This document shows positions 22,665 through 34,289 of a stretch of DNA of 64,000 bases, in pieces. The stretch covers positions 1 through 64,000 of the forward strand of contig JBBHKE010001558.1 of assembly GCA_037447655.1 (NCBI GenBank). The letters are read 5' to 3'. The translations under genes and the position numbers were made by a program. Position 1 is the stretch's first letter; every line of letters begins with the position of its first letter. The stretch is from Zygnema cylindricum. Taxonomy: Eukaryota > Streptophyta > Zygnematophyceae > Zygnematales > Zygnemataceae. The notes below the pieces were generated by a model. It was given only the letters and a program-made list of their open reading frames with translations. It searched no databases and was not told the origin of the DNA.

Positions 22665-23896
22665 ATGGCGGTGGCTCTCTCTCTCTCTCTCTCTTTCTTT
22701 TTCTCTCTCCTTCTCTCAATTTCTTACCTCTCCTCGTTTTTTGTCCTCACTCTCGCCTTAAACCCTAACGACAATAATGACCTCTCGGACAAAACCCTTC
22801 CACCGACAAACCCTAAGATCCGTACGGTCAGTACACAAAAAAATGCAAAAACTGTTGAAAGTATGAAACCTCTCTCTCGTTCTCTCACAGTATTCATCCT
22901 TCCGCCCAGCGGTCTGGAAAACGGAGAAAACTTTACGGAACTGCAACATAGAACCGTCCGTTCTCTGATCCGGATCCGGCCTCGGCCACGTGTCTACCTT
23001 ATCGGAGACCATCCCTCTTTCGTCAGCCTGGCAGCCGAGTTTGGCACTACCGTCTCCATAGAACGCCAGGTGGATTTTGTCTTTTCTCAAAAACGCGGCC
23101 ACGGCCTTCCTATCTTCCCCTCCGTCATCGCTCGAGCTCTCGCTGTCTCCTCCCACTTTTCCATGGTGATCAATGCTGACGTGGCACTTGTCAACGAAAC
23201 GGCTTTGAAAGAAACAATCGACGAAGCTGCTTTGAAGTTTACCACTGGAGGCTTTTTGATGACGTGGCCGAAGCACATTATTGGTCAGCTGCCACCTCAT
23301 CTCACTGAACGCCCTCGTTCTCTGCGCCACGTGGCAGCAGATAAAGAGCTTCGCCATTTTGTGGAACTTCACGGTCGTGTGGCGACATCTGGCGGAGTTG
23401 GAGCCTGGCTTTGGAATACGAGAAAACCCCTTTATCGCGGAGTAATGCCCCCTATTGTAGCAGGAAGAGGACAAGCCGACACGTGGCTGATCCACAGGAC
23501 TTTGGTGACCACAAACAGAACAGTTTTGGAGGGAGGGACAGCTGTCATTTGCGCGTCCACAAAAAGGTTGAAGTCGTGGGAGGGAGAAGGAGAGACAGGA
23601 GTGGAGGCAGGAGGAGAGGAGAAGAGGAGACGGGAGAGGGAGGGGGAGGAGGGGAGGAGGAGGAAGACTGTGAAAAATATTGCTTTGGTTAGATCTTTAA
23701 GGCAGAAAAGAGAGGAGTCGAAGGAGGTTTCGGTGGCAGTTTCGTCGGATGACGAGGATGAAGACGATGGGTGGGAGTTGGGGGAACATTGGGATGGGAA
23801 GGGAGAGGAGGCGAGGAGGACAATGTGTCCCCTACGACGCCCATGGATGGCAAGACCATGTCATATTTTGCCAGGTAGAAACACCTTTCTCTCCTC

Positions 23897-23933
<37 letters not shown>

Positions 23934-24481
23934 CGCTCCTCCCTCCCCCTCTTCTCTGTCTGTCCCTTCTGTCTGTCTATGTCTATGTCTCTTTCTGTCA
24001 GTCTCTCTCTCCCCTTCCACTGTCTTGGAAAAAAAACAGTTATATGTTCGTTATTTTCACCCTCTCCATTCTATCACTTTATCAACCTGAGCATAAGCTT
24101 GAATAACCAGTTTTTTACAACAGTTTCATAATCGTTTATGTGTGTACATTTTTCAATTTTAGTTTTTGAGTTTAGTTTTCTGTTTTGTTAGCATTTCGAT
24201 GACTCACAATTTAGAATATCTCTCCCTCTCTCTCTCTCTCTCCATATGAAAGTATCAGTCTGTTGGAGTGAACAGTTACGGGAAAGGTTTCAATAAGAAC
24301 GGTTGAGGTGAAACTGTCTCTCCTCTTCTGCCTCTCTCCCTCTCTCCCTCTCCCTCTCTCCCTCTCCCTCTCTCCCTCTCACCCTCTCTCTCCCTCTCTC
24401 TCCCTCTCTCTCCCTCTCCCTCTAGCTCCCTCTCGCTCACTCTCTCTCTCCCTCTCTCCCTCTCTCCCTCTCTCTCTCTCA

Positions 24482-24512
<31 letters not shown>

Positions 24513-26853
24513 CCTCTCTCTCTCTCACTTAAAAAAAACTTTAACGTAGGTCTAGCGTGGTTTAGAGAAATTCCGAGGGCGAAATTCAAAACAATTATTT
24601 GAACCAATCAGCAAACAAACAAATAAACAAAAATTATTAACAGTTAAACAGTTATTTGAACCAGTCAGCTGAATCAGAGATGGCGATCCATGACTTATTT
24701 TTGCCGAACGAATCAAACAACAGAACTTATTTAAATTTTACTTTTGAAATAAATTTCAAATTGAACTGTTAATTTTTTAACTTAATTGGGCTGATACCAA
24801 AAGAACCGGTTAGTGACTGACACATGGAAAAAGTCCAGCTTGGTTTTATTTTCAAATTGAATTTTGGATATTCGGCAACACTTTGAACATTTTCCTTCTT
24901 CAAATCCGGAGACTCAATACTCTTTTCTTTCTGAATACCGTGTTAGTAATGGCTGAAATGAAAAAATGTAGGAGATTTTTCGCATTATATTTGAACCTAA
25001 GTCTCATATTGAAAGTGTTTTTATTGTATGTCAATAAGTTCTTCGTTTTAAAATTTGACTTTAAGCTGAACAATCCCTCTTAGTTAGGTCGCTAACATTT
25101 TTTTTCCTAGTTTGAGATTTCCGAAAAATAGCTAATATAACTTTTGTACAAGAGTACAAATTCCATGGGATAATAGTATACAAATTGTACTTTGTGTAGC
25201 TTTTTTTTTTAAGCTTAATGATTGCTCAAAAAAAGTTTTTCCCTCTGTTTTGGTGATTTTGTTGGAAAAGAATGAATTAAATTGACATGGCCATTTGTTT
25301 GGCCATCACACAAATTTTGAATTTTGTTTTACGTGTATGGATGTTTAAGTCATATTGTTTTCCAAGCAATCTCACAGGTAATTAATATAGAGTGGAAAAC
25401 CCTCTGTTTTTGTTTTTTGCTAGCGAGAAATATGAAAAAGTCATCATCTTGAATTGGGGGGTTTTTACTTTCAATTGTTGGATAATTCCAGTCTTTCTCT
25501 TCTCTATTTTTACTCTCCTTTTTTCCCATTGACGCGGATCTGACCGGATTGATTTGACTCATAAACTGATTCTTCTCTTCTGATCTATGTCCAGAGATTT
25601 TCCATTTCTGATTAACCCCTCCCAATCACCACTCCTCCACCCTCCAATGTCTGTCCACTGTTCAACCCCCTTCCCCCTTCCCCTCCCTCCTCCATCCATC
25701 CGAGATCTGAACTCGTTCCGTTCAAGCAGAAAACTTCGCGGACACTTCTGTCGAATTTTATCTCGAGTCAGCCGTAACTTCCACATCCTCTCCCCCTTCG
25801 GACCGAGGGGAAGAAACGCGAATTGCAGAGAGACAGGAATGGCTATGCAAAGCTTCTTCTCCAAAGCCTTCTCTAACAACTTCCTCTCTAACTTGGGCGA
25901 TTTCTCCTCAAGATGGACTAACTCTCGAGGAGATTCTCCCTTCAGTGGCGGATGAGCAGAAAGTTGTGATATTGGTTGCGGTATCCGGTGGATATGCGGA
26001 TATGTTAATGAATTTTGTTTGTACTTTACGGAGATTAGGGTTAAGGGATCCTTTGGTTGCCGCTTTGGACGAAGATTTGTACCGATTTGCAGCGACTCAA
26101 GGACTTCCGGTTTATCTCGAGCGGTTTTCTGTCATAAACCCGGTGGTGAATGTGGAGGGAAAAGAGGAATCGGATGTTAAGGAGATAAAATGTATTTTCG
26201 GGTCGAATTGTTTTCGTGCGATGACAAAATTGAAATCGCGAGCGGTGTTGAGAATTTTGAAATTGGGGTACCATGTGTTTTGGTCGGATGTCGATATTGC
26301 TTGGTTTAAAAATCCAATTCCGGATATGTACGATTATGGTCCCGGTACTTTTCCGGTACAATGTGACGAACCGAATGCTACTGTTCCGGCAAATAGTCGA
26401 GGGTATCCTACTCCGTACGGTACGATCAACTCGGGATTTTATTTTGCTCGATCTGAACCGATGGTCATAAAAGCTTTTGAAGCAATAATCTCACATGCTG
26501 CCGAAAGAGTGGGACAATCAGAGCAACCGAGTTTTTATATGGTTCTATGTGGAGAAGGACAGGAAAATTTAGTTGGAGATGATGAATGTTCGTGGAACGG
26601 TTTGCGAGTCATTTTTATGAGTCGAAAATTACATCCTAATGGAAGAATTTACAACTTATGGAGGCAATCGATAAGAGTTTGTCGTAATATGGGTTGTGCG
26701 ACACTTCACAATAATTGGATAAAGGGGAAAGATTTGAAAACAAGGCGGTTTAAAAGAAGGTATATATGGTGGTGGGATGAGCGTACGAGATTATGTCGAT
26801 ATGATTGGTACGGAAAAATGGTCGGGATATCAAAAGGAAGATATAACAAGTAA
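22665..26853 (+). CDS. RAY1-like GT77 beta-arabinofuranosyltransferase (middle exons unresolved)
   Basis: RAY1-type enzymes are Golgi type II membrane proteins that add arabinose to wall glycans. The ATG at 22665 starts a Leu/Ser/Phe signal anchor (residues 4-30), followed by an N-terminal glycosyltransferase-like domain (VYLIGDHPSFVSLAAEFGT, VINADVALVN, WLWNTRKPLYRGVMPPIV, WLIHRTL) that is secure to about 23560. A Glu/Arg-rich purine-tract linker follows to about 23800. The C-terminal exon starts near 25727-25732 after a pyrimidine tract and runs to the TAA at 26851-26853. It carries LEEILPS, VILVAVSGGYADMLMNFVC, VVAALDEDLYRFA, LPVYLE, the DxD motif SDVDIAWF near 26284, TINSGFYFARSEP and CATLHNNWIKG. 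The exons joining the two halves, between about 23690 and 25727, I could not fix; a small exon near 24254-24298 is possible. Two adjacent separate genes are a less likely reading. Confidence 0.75.
23560..23815 (+). repeat. Purine (GGAGAG) tract in or next to RAY1-like exon 1
   Basis: Almost pure purine DNA encodes a Glu/Gly/Arg linker in the frame of exon 1. It may be translated or may belong to an intron; the frame stays open through it, and WELGEHWDG after it fits a diverged part of the family. Confidence 0.5.
23893..24530 (+). repeat. CT microsatellites in an intron of the RAY1-like gene
   Basis: (CT)n and CCCTCTCC tracts at about 23893-24010, 24222-24242 and 24316-24530 alternate with ordinary intron sequence. 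They are pyrimidine-rich on the coding strand. Confidence 0.8.
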
Positions 26854-29123
26854 AAAAAAATTGATGCATTTGAAACAAAAAATGGAGTCGATGAGAGGAT
26901 GGTGGAAACGATGTAAGGGTGTAATATTAGTTGGAAAGTTTAGTTTTTATGACTTTCCGCAAAATTTACGACATAGAGAGATTGATTTCTATTTGTTGTA
27001 CCATGATTCACCATTTTTTTTCCTTTTGAGAGGCAAAGGGCTTTCTACATTGTTTAATAATAGAGGTTTTAGCTTTTCTTTTAATTTATTTGTTAGCTAC
27101 TTACTTTTTTTTGCTAGATTGAGTAGTGATGGAAAAGATAACACTTTTTTTTTCTTTAGATATATATTTGAATTTTTTCCACGTCAGCAATCTCTCTAGA
27201 TCAAAATTCGATCGAGGAGAAAAAAATAGATCGATAGGAATGAAAGTTGTATGCTCGTGAGTTGGGCATATTTCATTTATTAATTTCCTCAAGATTATGT
27301 ATAACGAGTTTCTTCCTGAAACCTTCTTAAAAAAGTTGTGCAAATTTGCACCCACAGTATATCCTGGCCTTTCAAAAGAGTTATGTATATTGAATTTAAA
27401 TTTGCACTTATGGATACAAAAAAAACATGGGTACAATTTTTGTTTCCTTTTGGAATGCTGCTTGGGAATCGAATGCCTTCGAATATCCATGTTGGAGTGT
27501 AATGTTCACATGTGACGTGACATGTGAAATGTGGCACGTGACATTCAACATGTGACATGTGGCTTGTGACGTATGACTAAAAAACATTAAAGTTCAGCGA
27601 AACTACTCCGCCCATCGTTATTAGTGTTTAGGATTTATTAGTGTTAGTTTGAAATTAAAAAATATGATACTAATTTAGTGTAAGGTAACATTTACCACAT
27701 TTAACATTTTTTTTTATGGCAAGTGTCAAACGGGGCCTTTGAGATCTTCCACTAAGGGATCTTATCCACACTAAATAAAGACCTTCAGAAATTGTGGACC
27801 TTAGCATGTTAGAGTAGTAGGGGTCATTTAGTGTAGCTTTTCCTTTATGGTGTGGATAGTAAAAGAGAGGGAGAGGGAGAGGGAGAGGGAGAGGGAGAGG
27901 GTTTTTATATATATACTCACGCACACACGCACGCACGCACGCACGCATTTTATATCAAGGGACATTAAAATTTGTATTTAAAACCCTAACACGTCACAAC
28001 CAGGTTAACTTTGTTAAGTTCTTTTCTTTTAACCGGCTACTGTCTGGTTGATGATTATTTCTCACCAGTGTCAACATTAAAAATTGGTCTCACGTCATAC
28101 GTTTTACACCAAAAGTTTGTGACAAGATGTCTCGAGATGTCTTCTAGCTATAAAAATTGTTGTTATCTTTTAAGGTTTTATCTTTTAGCTGTCTTTGTAA
28201 AATGCTCAGCTTGAGATTTAGAGAACTCTAAAACTCTTTGGTCACTTTTTTCATAGTACCGTATTTAGTCAATCTATCTGCTACTGCCTAAGGATAATTT
28301 CACAATTGCCAAATGTTTACGCAGACCACATCAATCATGTACTTCTTGTATCCATTCTTTTGTATCCTTCGACGATAATTCATTTCAAAATTGACAGACA
28401 CACTAAAATGTGGTTTTCCGTAGATATACTGCATAGCATGTGAGAAGACATCGAAAGGTTAGAACCAAAAAAGGACGAAGTTTAGAAGAGTTATAACCAT
28501 AAGTAAAAAAAATGCAGTATGAGAATCATGACAACAAATCTCATAAGGTCTTCTGAAAAAAAAAAGATGAGCTAGAATCAATACTAATGCAGTGTTATCA
28601 GCATTACTGACAATATTTTTGTAACAGAATAAGCATTCCAGTATTTACCAGGACGACAACTCAACTCAACATTCTTTGGCATAGTGGAGGAAACCATTTT
28701 GGTATTGAGCATAGAAAATGAAAGTATAATATTAACTCGATATTGTAAAATACATCATAAGTCATTGCCCCCAAGGAAAATGGGTCAAACCTGAGACTGT
28801 AATGGTAAACTCACAGCAAAAAAAAATAAAAAATCATGCACTGAAATGAGGAGCATCAAAAATTTACCAGAGGAGAACTTACATTAGTTGGAACATAAAT
28901 ACTGCATTGGTTTTTTACATTCTCCCAACCATCAACGATAAGCAACTCATATGTTAAACAACATAAACTTTTCCATAATCCTACTGAAAAATTTAAACTC
29001 CGACTGGAAAAATTAAACTAACTCACGATCTCATTTCTTTTCGTGTTCTTCGGTGCTACGCATGATTCACAACCGTAAACACTAAACAAAAATTTGACAG
29101 GTAAGATTGGTGAAAAAACTACC
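26854..29123. other. Intergenic region, no gene recognised
   Basis: The 3' side of the RAY1-like gene and the 3' side of the MEA1-like gene face each other here. I see a family-II-like MITE end at about 27603-27690, repeated CATGTGAC words at about 27505-27570, a GAGAGG repeat at 27862-27902 and a (CGCA)n run at about 27920-27948. No protein family is visible in the frames. Confidence 0.5.
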
Positions 29124-29843
29124 CTAATTTGAATTTCCATTGTCTTTCTTATCTCTCAGCAACTTAAGCCACTTCTCTTCAGGCACAACCTTAGCCCAAT
29201 TTGGTTCAAAATTTCCAAAACTTATTCCTTTCATTGCAGAAATTATTGTTGTCTTGTGATTGTCACTTAAAGGAGCAGATCTCCTTCTTACGTCAGCAGC
29301 TAAAGCATCTTTTTCTGCCCTCTCTCTCTCAATTCTTATCTTCTCTTCTTCCTCACTATCTAAATCACTTGCATCAACCATTTCTGAAGATCTACTCACA
29401 GAATGAGCCCCTCCATTCAGCAAATTATCAGCCACATTAATCTCAAAGATTGCCCTTCCACTTTGAATTTCTACCGAATTGGAACGTCCAGTATGGGAAT
29501 GGATGTTGCCAGCAAATTCTCCTATTGTTCCATTACCATCGCTTAATGAAGAGGAAGAAGGTAATTCCATTTGCAAAATTTGAAGGCTTCCAAGGTCTTG
29601 CTGGTTGTCACATTTCTCTCCGTTTACAGCCAAGTTAAGTTCCTGTGAAAATTGTTGCTTCTGATCAGAATCGAAGTTATTATCACCATTTAATTCCTCG
29701 TGGAAGCTATCATCAGTTTCAGAAGAGTCTCCATTTTCCGAAAGACGAGCGTATCCTGGTTCATGGCTCCCTTCTTCTCCTTCTTCGTTTTCTTCTTCAT
29801 CGTCAGAATGGTCTCTTCTGTCGTCAAAAATTTCTTGAGCCAT
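29124..29843 (-). CDS. MEA1 (male-enhanced antigen 1) family protein
   Basis: This single-exon gene encodes 239 residues. I start it at the first ATG, 29843, giving MAQEIFDDRRDH; the open frame upstream has no ATG. The N-terminus is acidic (DDEEENEEGEEG), followed by GYARLSENGD, which matches the GY..L motif of the MEA1 family. A long Ser/Asn/Gln-rich middle follows, then a charged stretch (IRIERERAEKDAL) and the C-terminal signature, an Ile/Met helix with PNWAKVVPEEKWLKLL. MEA1 proteins are small eukaryotic proteins of unclear biochemical role, so none is assigned. The gene is divergent from the gene at 30605 with about 760 bp between start codons. I see no intron and no break. The family call rests on the two motifs and their spacing. 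Confidence 0.7.
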   Translation of the reverse strand: MAQEIFDDRRDHSDDEEENEEGEEGSHEPGYARLSENGDSSETDDSFHEELNGDNNFDSDQKQQFSQELNLAVNGEKCDNQQDLGSLQILQMELPSSSSLSDGNGTIGEFAGNIHSHTGRSNSVEIQSGRAIFEINVADNLLNGGAHSVSRSSEMVDASDLDSEEEEKIRIERERAEKDALAADVRRRSAPLSDNHKTTIISAMKGISFGNFEPNWAKVVPEEKWLKLLRDKKDNGNSN

Positions 29844-29892
29844 CAGAAACACAGCTGTTGCCAATAATAATACGCTTGTGTAAAACACTGGC

Positions 29893-30083
<191 letters not shown>

Positions 30084-30604
30084 CGGGGGAGATGATGACT
30101 CTATTTAAGTGCGTGTAATTCTTCACAGGCGTCAGCTTTCAAAGAGTCTAAAGAGAAAAAAAGGCAAATTATAATGAACGTCGCAAGACTATTTGAATTA
30201 GGGCACAAAATAGGTTTGATCGTCCATTAACTGTAACAACATTCATTCTGAAATTCAAGATTGCTTGCCTCTATTTTAACATGTAATAGTAAAAAAAAAA
30301 CAAAATTCCGTTCTTGCTGAAGCATTTTCCTTTCTTATTTGAATTTTTCTTATGTATGTATTCACGAGTCCTCTCAAACGCGATTTAAAATTTTAAACAT
30401 TCGCTTTTTATCGTCGTTCGTATGTATTTTGAAAACGTATTTTTTCTCCTCTGGAAGTGTCAAATTTCAAAGAACGTAGCCCTATCCAATATTTATTCTT
30501 CAAAACTGAGGTCTGTGGAACTGTGAGCACATAAAACCTAAGTTCCGCAGAACAGTGACAGCAATTTTCATCAGAAAGGAAAAAAAAGATAAGAATTTTA
30601 TAAA

Positions 30605-33424
30605 ATGACAGCAGCAACAGCTCCCATCTGTTTAGGGTTAGATCTGAAGCAGAACCTTCAACTTGCTCCGAAAAAACCTAAAAATGAAAACTTCTGTGGA
30701 TCTCGTTTAAGTACCAAAAGAAGAAATGTCTCTTTTTCGGTTCACAATAAGAGCTTGGAATCACGACTCTCTTATTCAGCAAGTAATGCTTATTTCCAAG
30801 AAGCTGGTTCGAGAAATTATGCAATGAAGGAATCCGGAAACCTATGGACATATTCAAATTCAAATCTTGTAGGTAAAAGCACAAAAAATGATAATGTAAG
30901 TGTTATACTTGGCGGTTTTGTATGTAAGACATTGACGGAAAAGGGAAGGAGCTGGAGAGTCCAAGCAGGCAGAAGACTAGGGGAGGAGAACAATGAGAAA
31001 GGTGGAGGAGAGATAAGGGGAGGAGAGACAGGAGAGGATATGGAGAAGTTCTTGGACAGCTTGGCTTTGGAGTACGATAGTGTGTGGGACACAAAGCCGG
31101 CATGGTAAGGATTCATCCACATTTATTCACATTTATTTTTGTTTAAATTTTTAATAGACATGTAGCTGTCTATAAGACCATTTTGCTGATAAAGGTCTTT
31201 CATGCCATTTTGCAAATAAGGTCGTTTATTCCATTTTTTTCCATTTTTCAGTTTTTCCCCCAATTGTTCTTGTGGAAAACTTTCCCATTCTCCCCAATGC
31301 TCTATATGCCAGTCATCCTCAACAGGGTTGGTTCAGATTATCATCCAAAAAACTTTTTTTTCATAAACTCCGCAATTAGGTTTGATTATTGCTTTTCAAT
31401 CAAAGTAACTTTTGGCAGTTACCCTCGTAGAGGCTTTTTACCTGTTTATTCATCAGAGACTATTTTTACATTTTGATTTTGCCCGGTTATCGTCAATTTT
31501 TTATCTCCAGCCATCTCCTCAACCATCCTTCCATACCTTTTTTCCGCCTAGCTTTGTCATTGTATAGTCATTTGTGTTTCTGAGAAACCTCTGATCTAAT
31601 TTGAGTGCAATATGAGTCTCGTTTTCACCTCTGTTATTGTAGTTTCAGTTATTTATGAACACTTTAGACTGGGATTTATAAGGTCATTAGTTAGTTGAAT
31701 CTGGTTAGTACAGAACTGCGCTGGTTTTGAACGCACTTGACTTCAGAGAATTGTGTACCATTGGTAATTATTAGGGCTGTGATCACGGGTAAAACTTGTC
31801 AACAAATTTACTCTGATAACGGTGTACCTGTTCTCTGTCTGTTTTTTACTACAGTTTGAATGTGTGCTTATGTATCACGATATGTTAAACAAGCTGTTAA
31901 CAAGCTGATAGCATCAAACTCTATACCGCCAACTGCTATTAGAGTTAATCACTCTAATTCGAGGGGGGGGTTCTTTAGCCCAAAATCATAATTAGCGTTT
32001 ATAACACTATTTAACTATGTGGCCCGTAATGAGCCACATGAAAAACAACATTTAGTGTAGTTAATTCTAATAAAGAGTTGCAGTAATAATTTGCTAACTC
32101 TAATAGTGATGGGCGGTGTAGTTTCCAAAGTCAAGGAAACATGGTAAAGAGGAAAAGAAAGTAGCATAAGACATTATGCTAAACGAACTTATGATCGTTT
32201 TCATGGAGATTTGGTCACTCAATTCTGAGTAGTTCAGCAGGATGGATGATTCCATATTTGTATGGTGATCATGTTTTATTTTATTTTTGAGATCCGACGT
32301 TACCAAATGCAAAGCTGTGTTGCTCAATAGAATGGACGGTTCCATGTTTGTTAATATTGTTAATAACATAGTTCAAACGTACAAAAACAATAGGAATATT
32401 TACAAGTGGTTTCATCCTAGTATACTCGTATTACACTCGAAAAAACCATGTACTACAGTGTAATATGAGGAAACAACAAGTAATGTAATGTTTCTTTCCT
32501 ATTGGTTTCGCAAATTTTAACTATGGTTTATAATGATCAATGCAGTTCAATAACAAGAGAGAAAGGGTGAGTTGTGGTGAGTGCAGGTGTCAACCATGGA
32601 CAATATCTTTAACAGGTGCCGTGGGAATTGGAGCTTCCTGGGAGATATTACATTGGCCTATTCTTACAGGATTTGTAACCTTTTTGGTTGCCGCTTGGTG
32701 GTATATTTTCCTCTATTTGTACCCAAAGGTACGCACATTTATGGCCCATTTTTTGTTAGGGACAATAAGTCTCTCCACACTATATGGTGAAATCTCGGGA
32801 TGTTGACCGAGATTTGTACCTTTTTGGTACAAAATCGCACAAGAAAGTTCCAAAAAGGTATGAAAATCGGTTAAGATCAGGAGGTTTTCATCATAGTCCG
32901 GGTAGGATCAGGACAGAAACAATGCCAAAATGTCATTTGTGAGCAATATGGAAGGGAGAGAGGAACGTTTTGAAAAAACTATGGAATGTGTGTAAAAGGA
33001 AAGGTCCCTCCCCCTCTCCCTCTCTCCCTGCCTCTCCCTCTCCCTCTCCCTCTCCCTCTCCCTCTCTCTCTCCCTCTGTCTCCCTCTTCCTCTCCCTCTC
33101 TCCCTCTCCCTCTCTCCCTCTCCCCCAAAAAAATGCTTGCTTGAACCTTTTATCAATAGCTAAAATTAAAAGTCATGTTTTTATGTTTGTTGTCATTTTA
33201 ATATCGAAAAACCGGAAACAAGAACAAAAGAAAGAAAGAAAGGAAGAAAGAGAGAAAAAGAGAAAGAAAAAGGAAAGTAAACAACAAAAAAAAAAGAAAT
33301 GGAGAAAGAAAGAACGAAGGAAAGAAATGAAATTGAGAGAGACATTTTTTTGGGTTTTTAGGCATACTCGGAATTGATCGAAGAAAGGCGTCAAATGTCG
33401 CGAACGTCCACCGAAGACATCTAG
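30605..33424 (+). CDS. Small plastid-type membrane protein with SVWDTKP..CQPW motif (DUF6737-like), 3 exons
   Basis: The exons are 30605-31104, 32587-32728 and 33362-33424. All splice sites are GT-AG, phases match, and the product is 234 residues. The first ~145 residues are basic and Ser/Asn-rich, as expected for a transit peptide and a spacer. The conserved part begins at FLDSLALEYDSVWDTKPAW and continues across the first intron as CQPWTISLTG. Two membrane segments follow, TGAVGIGASWEILHW and GFVTFLVAAWWYIFLYLYP. The end is KAYSELIEERRQ. From memory this matches an uncharacterised family shared by cyanobacteria and plant plastids (DUF6737); the number should be checked. Function is unknown. 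Intron 1 contains a family II MITE and intron 2 contains CT and GAAA tracts. Confidence 0.8.
31922..32120. mobile_element. MITE, family II copy d (intron 1 of the DUF6737-like gene)
   Basis: About 199 bp bounded by TA. The left end TATACCGCCAACTGCTATTA and right end TAATAGTGATGGGCGGTGTA are inverted repeats. The interior has GTGGCCCGTAATGAGCCAC, a small palindrome shared with copies a and c. Confidence 0.7.
33003..33330 (+). repeat. CT tract and GAAA tract in intron 2 of the DUF6737-like gene
   Basis: CCCTCTCC repeats occupy 33003-33125 and AAAGAAAG-type purine repeats about 33222-33330, ending 30 bp before the acceptor at 33361. They create low-complexity frames on both strands. Confidence 0.8.
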
Positions 33425-34289
33425 GGTTACATATTTTTTGATTAAGTATTTTAAATAGGTATTTGAATAAGTATTTATACTTGTTTTTTTCAATAACTAT
33501 ATTGAGACCACCGTCTGCTTTCATTTTTTTTGTGTAATTTGTACCATTTTTTCTTTTGGTTTGTCTTTTAGTTTGGTTGGGAATTTTGTGAACGAGAAGG
33601 TGTAAGTCATGTTTGTGAAGAATAATCTCAGAAAAAAAAAAAGTCTTACATGTCTTTTTAGTTCGTGCTTTGTCGAGCAAATGTTGAAGTAATTTCTAAA
33701 ATAAGTACTTGTTGGTTAGGAAATGTTTGCAATAGTGGTAATATTGGCAATACTGACATTTTATTTTTATTTTTATTTGTTTTCTTTTTTCTTTTTTCTT
33801 CGTCACAACTTAGCCATTCCTTGTCAGTGTTATTTGAGTGATTACCAAGGAAACCCTAAGTTTTATGGTTGGCTAATATTTTTTTCTTTTACGTTTCCAT
33901 AAAGATATAGATCTAGAAAAAAATGTAACAATTATTTAACAAACAGGGCCGATTATTTCACTGTGTATGAATAGAAAGTGTAAGAAAGGTGATTTTTTTT
34001 ATTATGTAGGTAATGTTTGCAAATTTTTCAAACATGGCAGCTGAACTAAAAGTTTTGTTATATATCTTAGACCTCTATGTCTATTTTTTGCCACCAGGAG
34101 GCTTAGAAACTGTTTACACGTGAGATAAAAATACATTTGATTGGTGTAATGTTAATCCACTCTAATTTAAATTTGGAGATCCTCGTACCGCCTGGGAAGC
34201 TGTCGACAAAAACATGATAGTTATTGATTGTACTTCCATTCAGTACGGAGTGATCGTCGAGTGTTAGTGCGAAGTTGCATGTATTGTCC
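33425..34289. other. Downstream flank, no gene recognised
   Basis: AT-rich DNA follows the stop codon of the DUF6737-like gene. I find no coding segment, RNA gene or clear repeat. Confidence 0.5.

Noticed and set aside
29844-29888. Upstream extension of the MEA1-like protein with a hydrophobic leader
   Set aside because: The extended frame would have to begin at GTG; the first ATG is at 29843 and gives the acidic N-terminus expected of the family.
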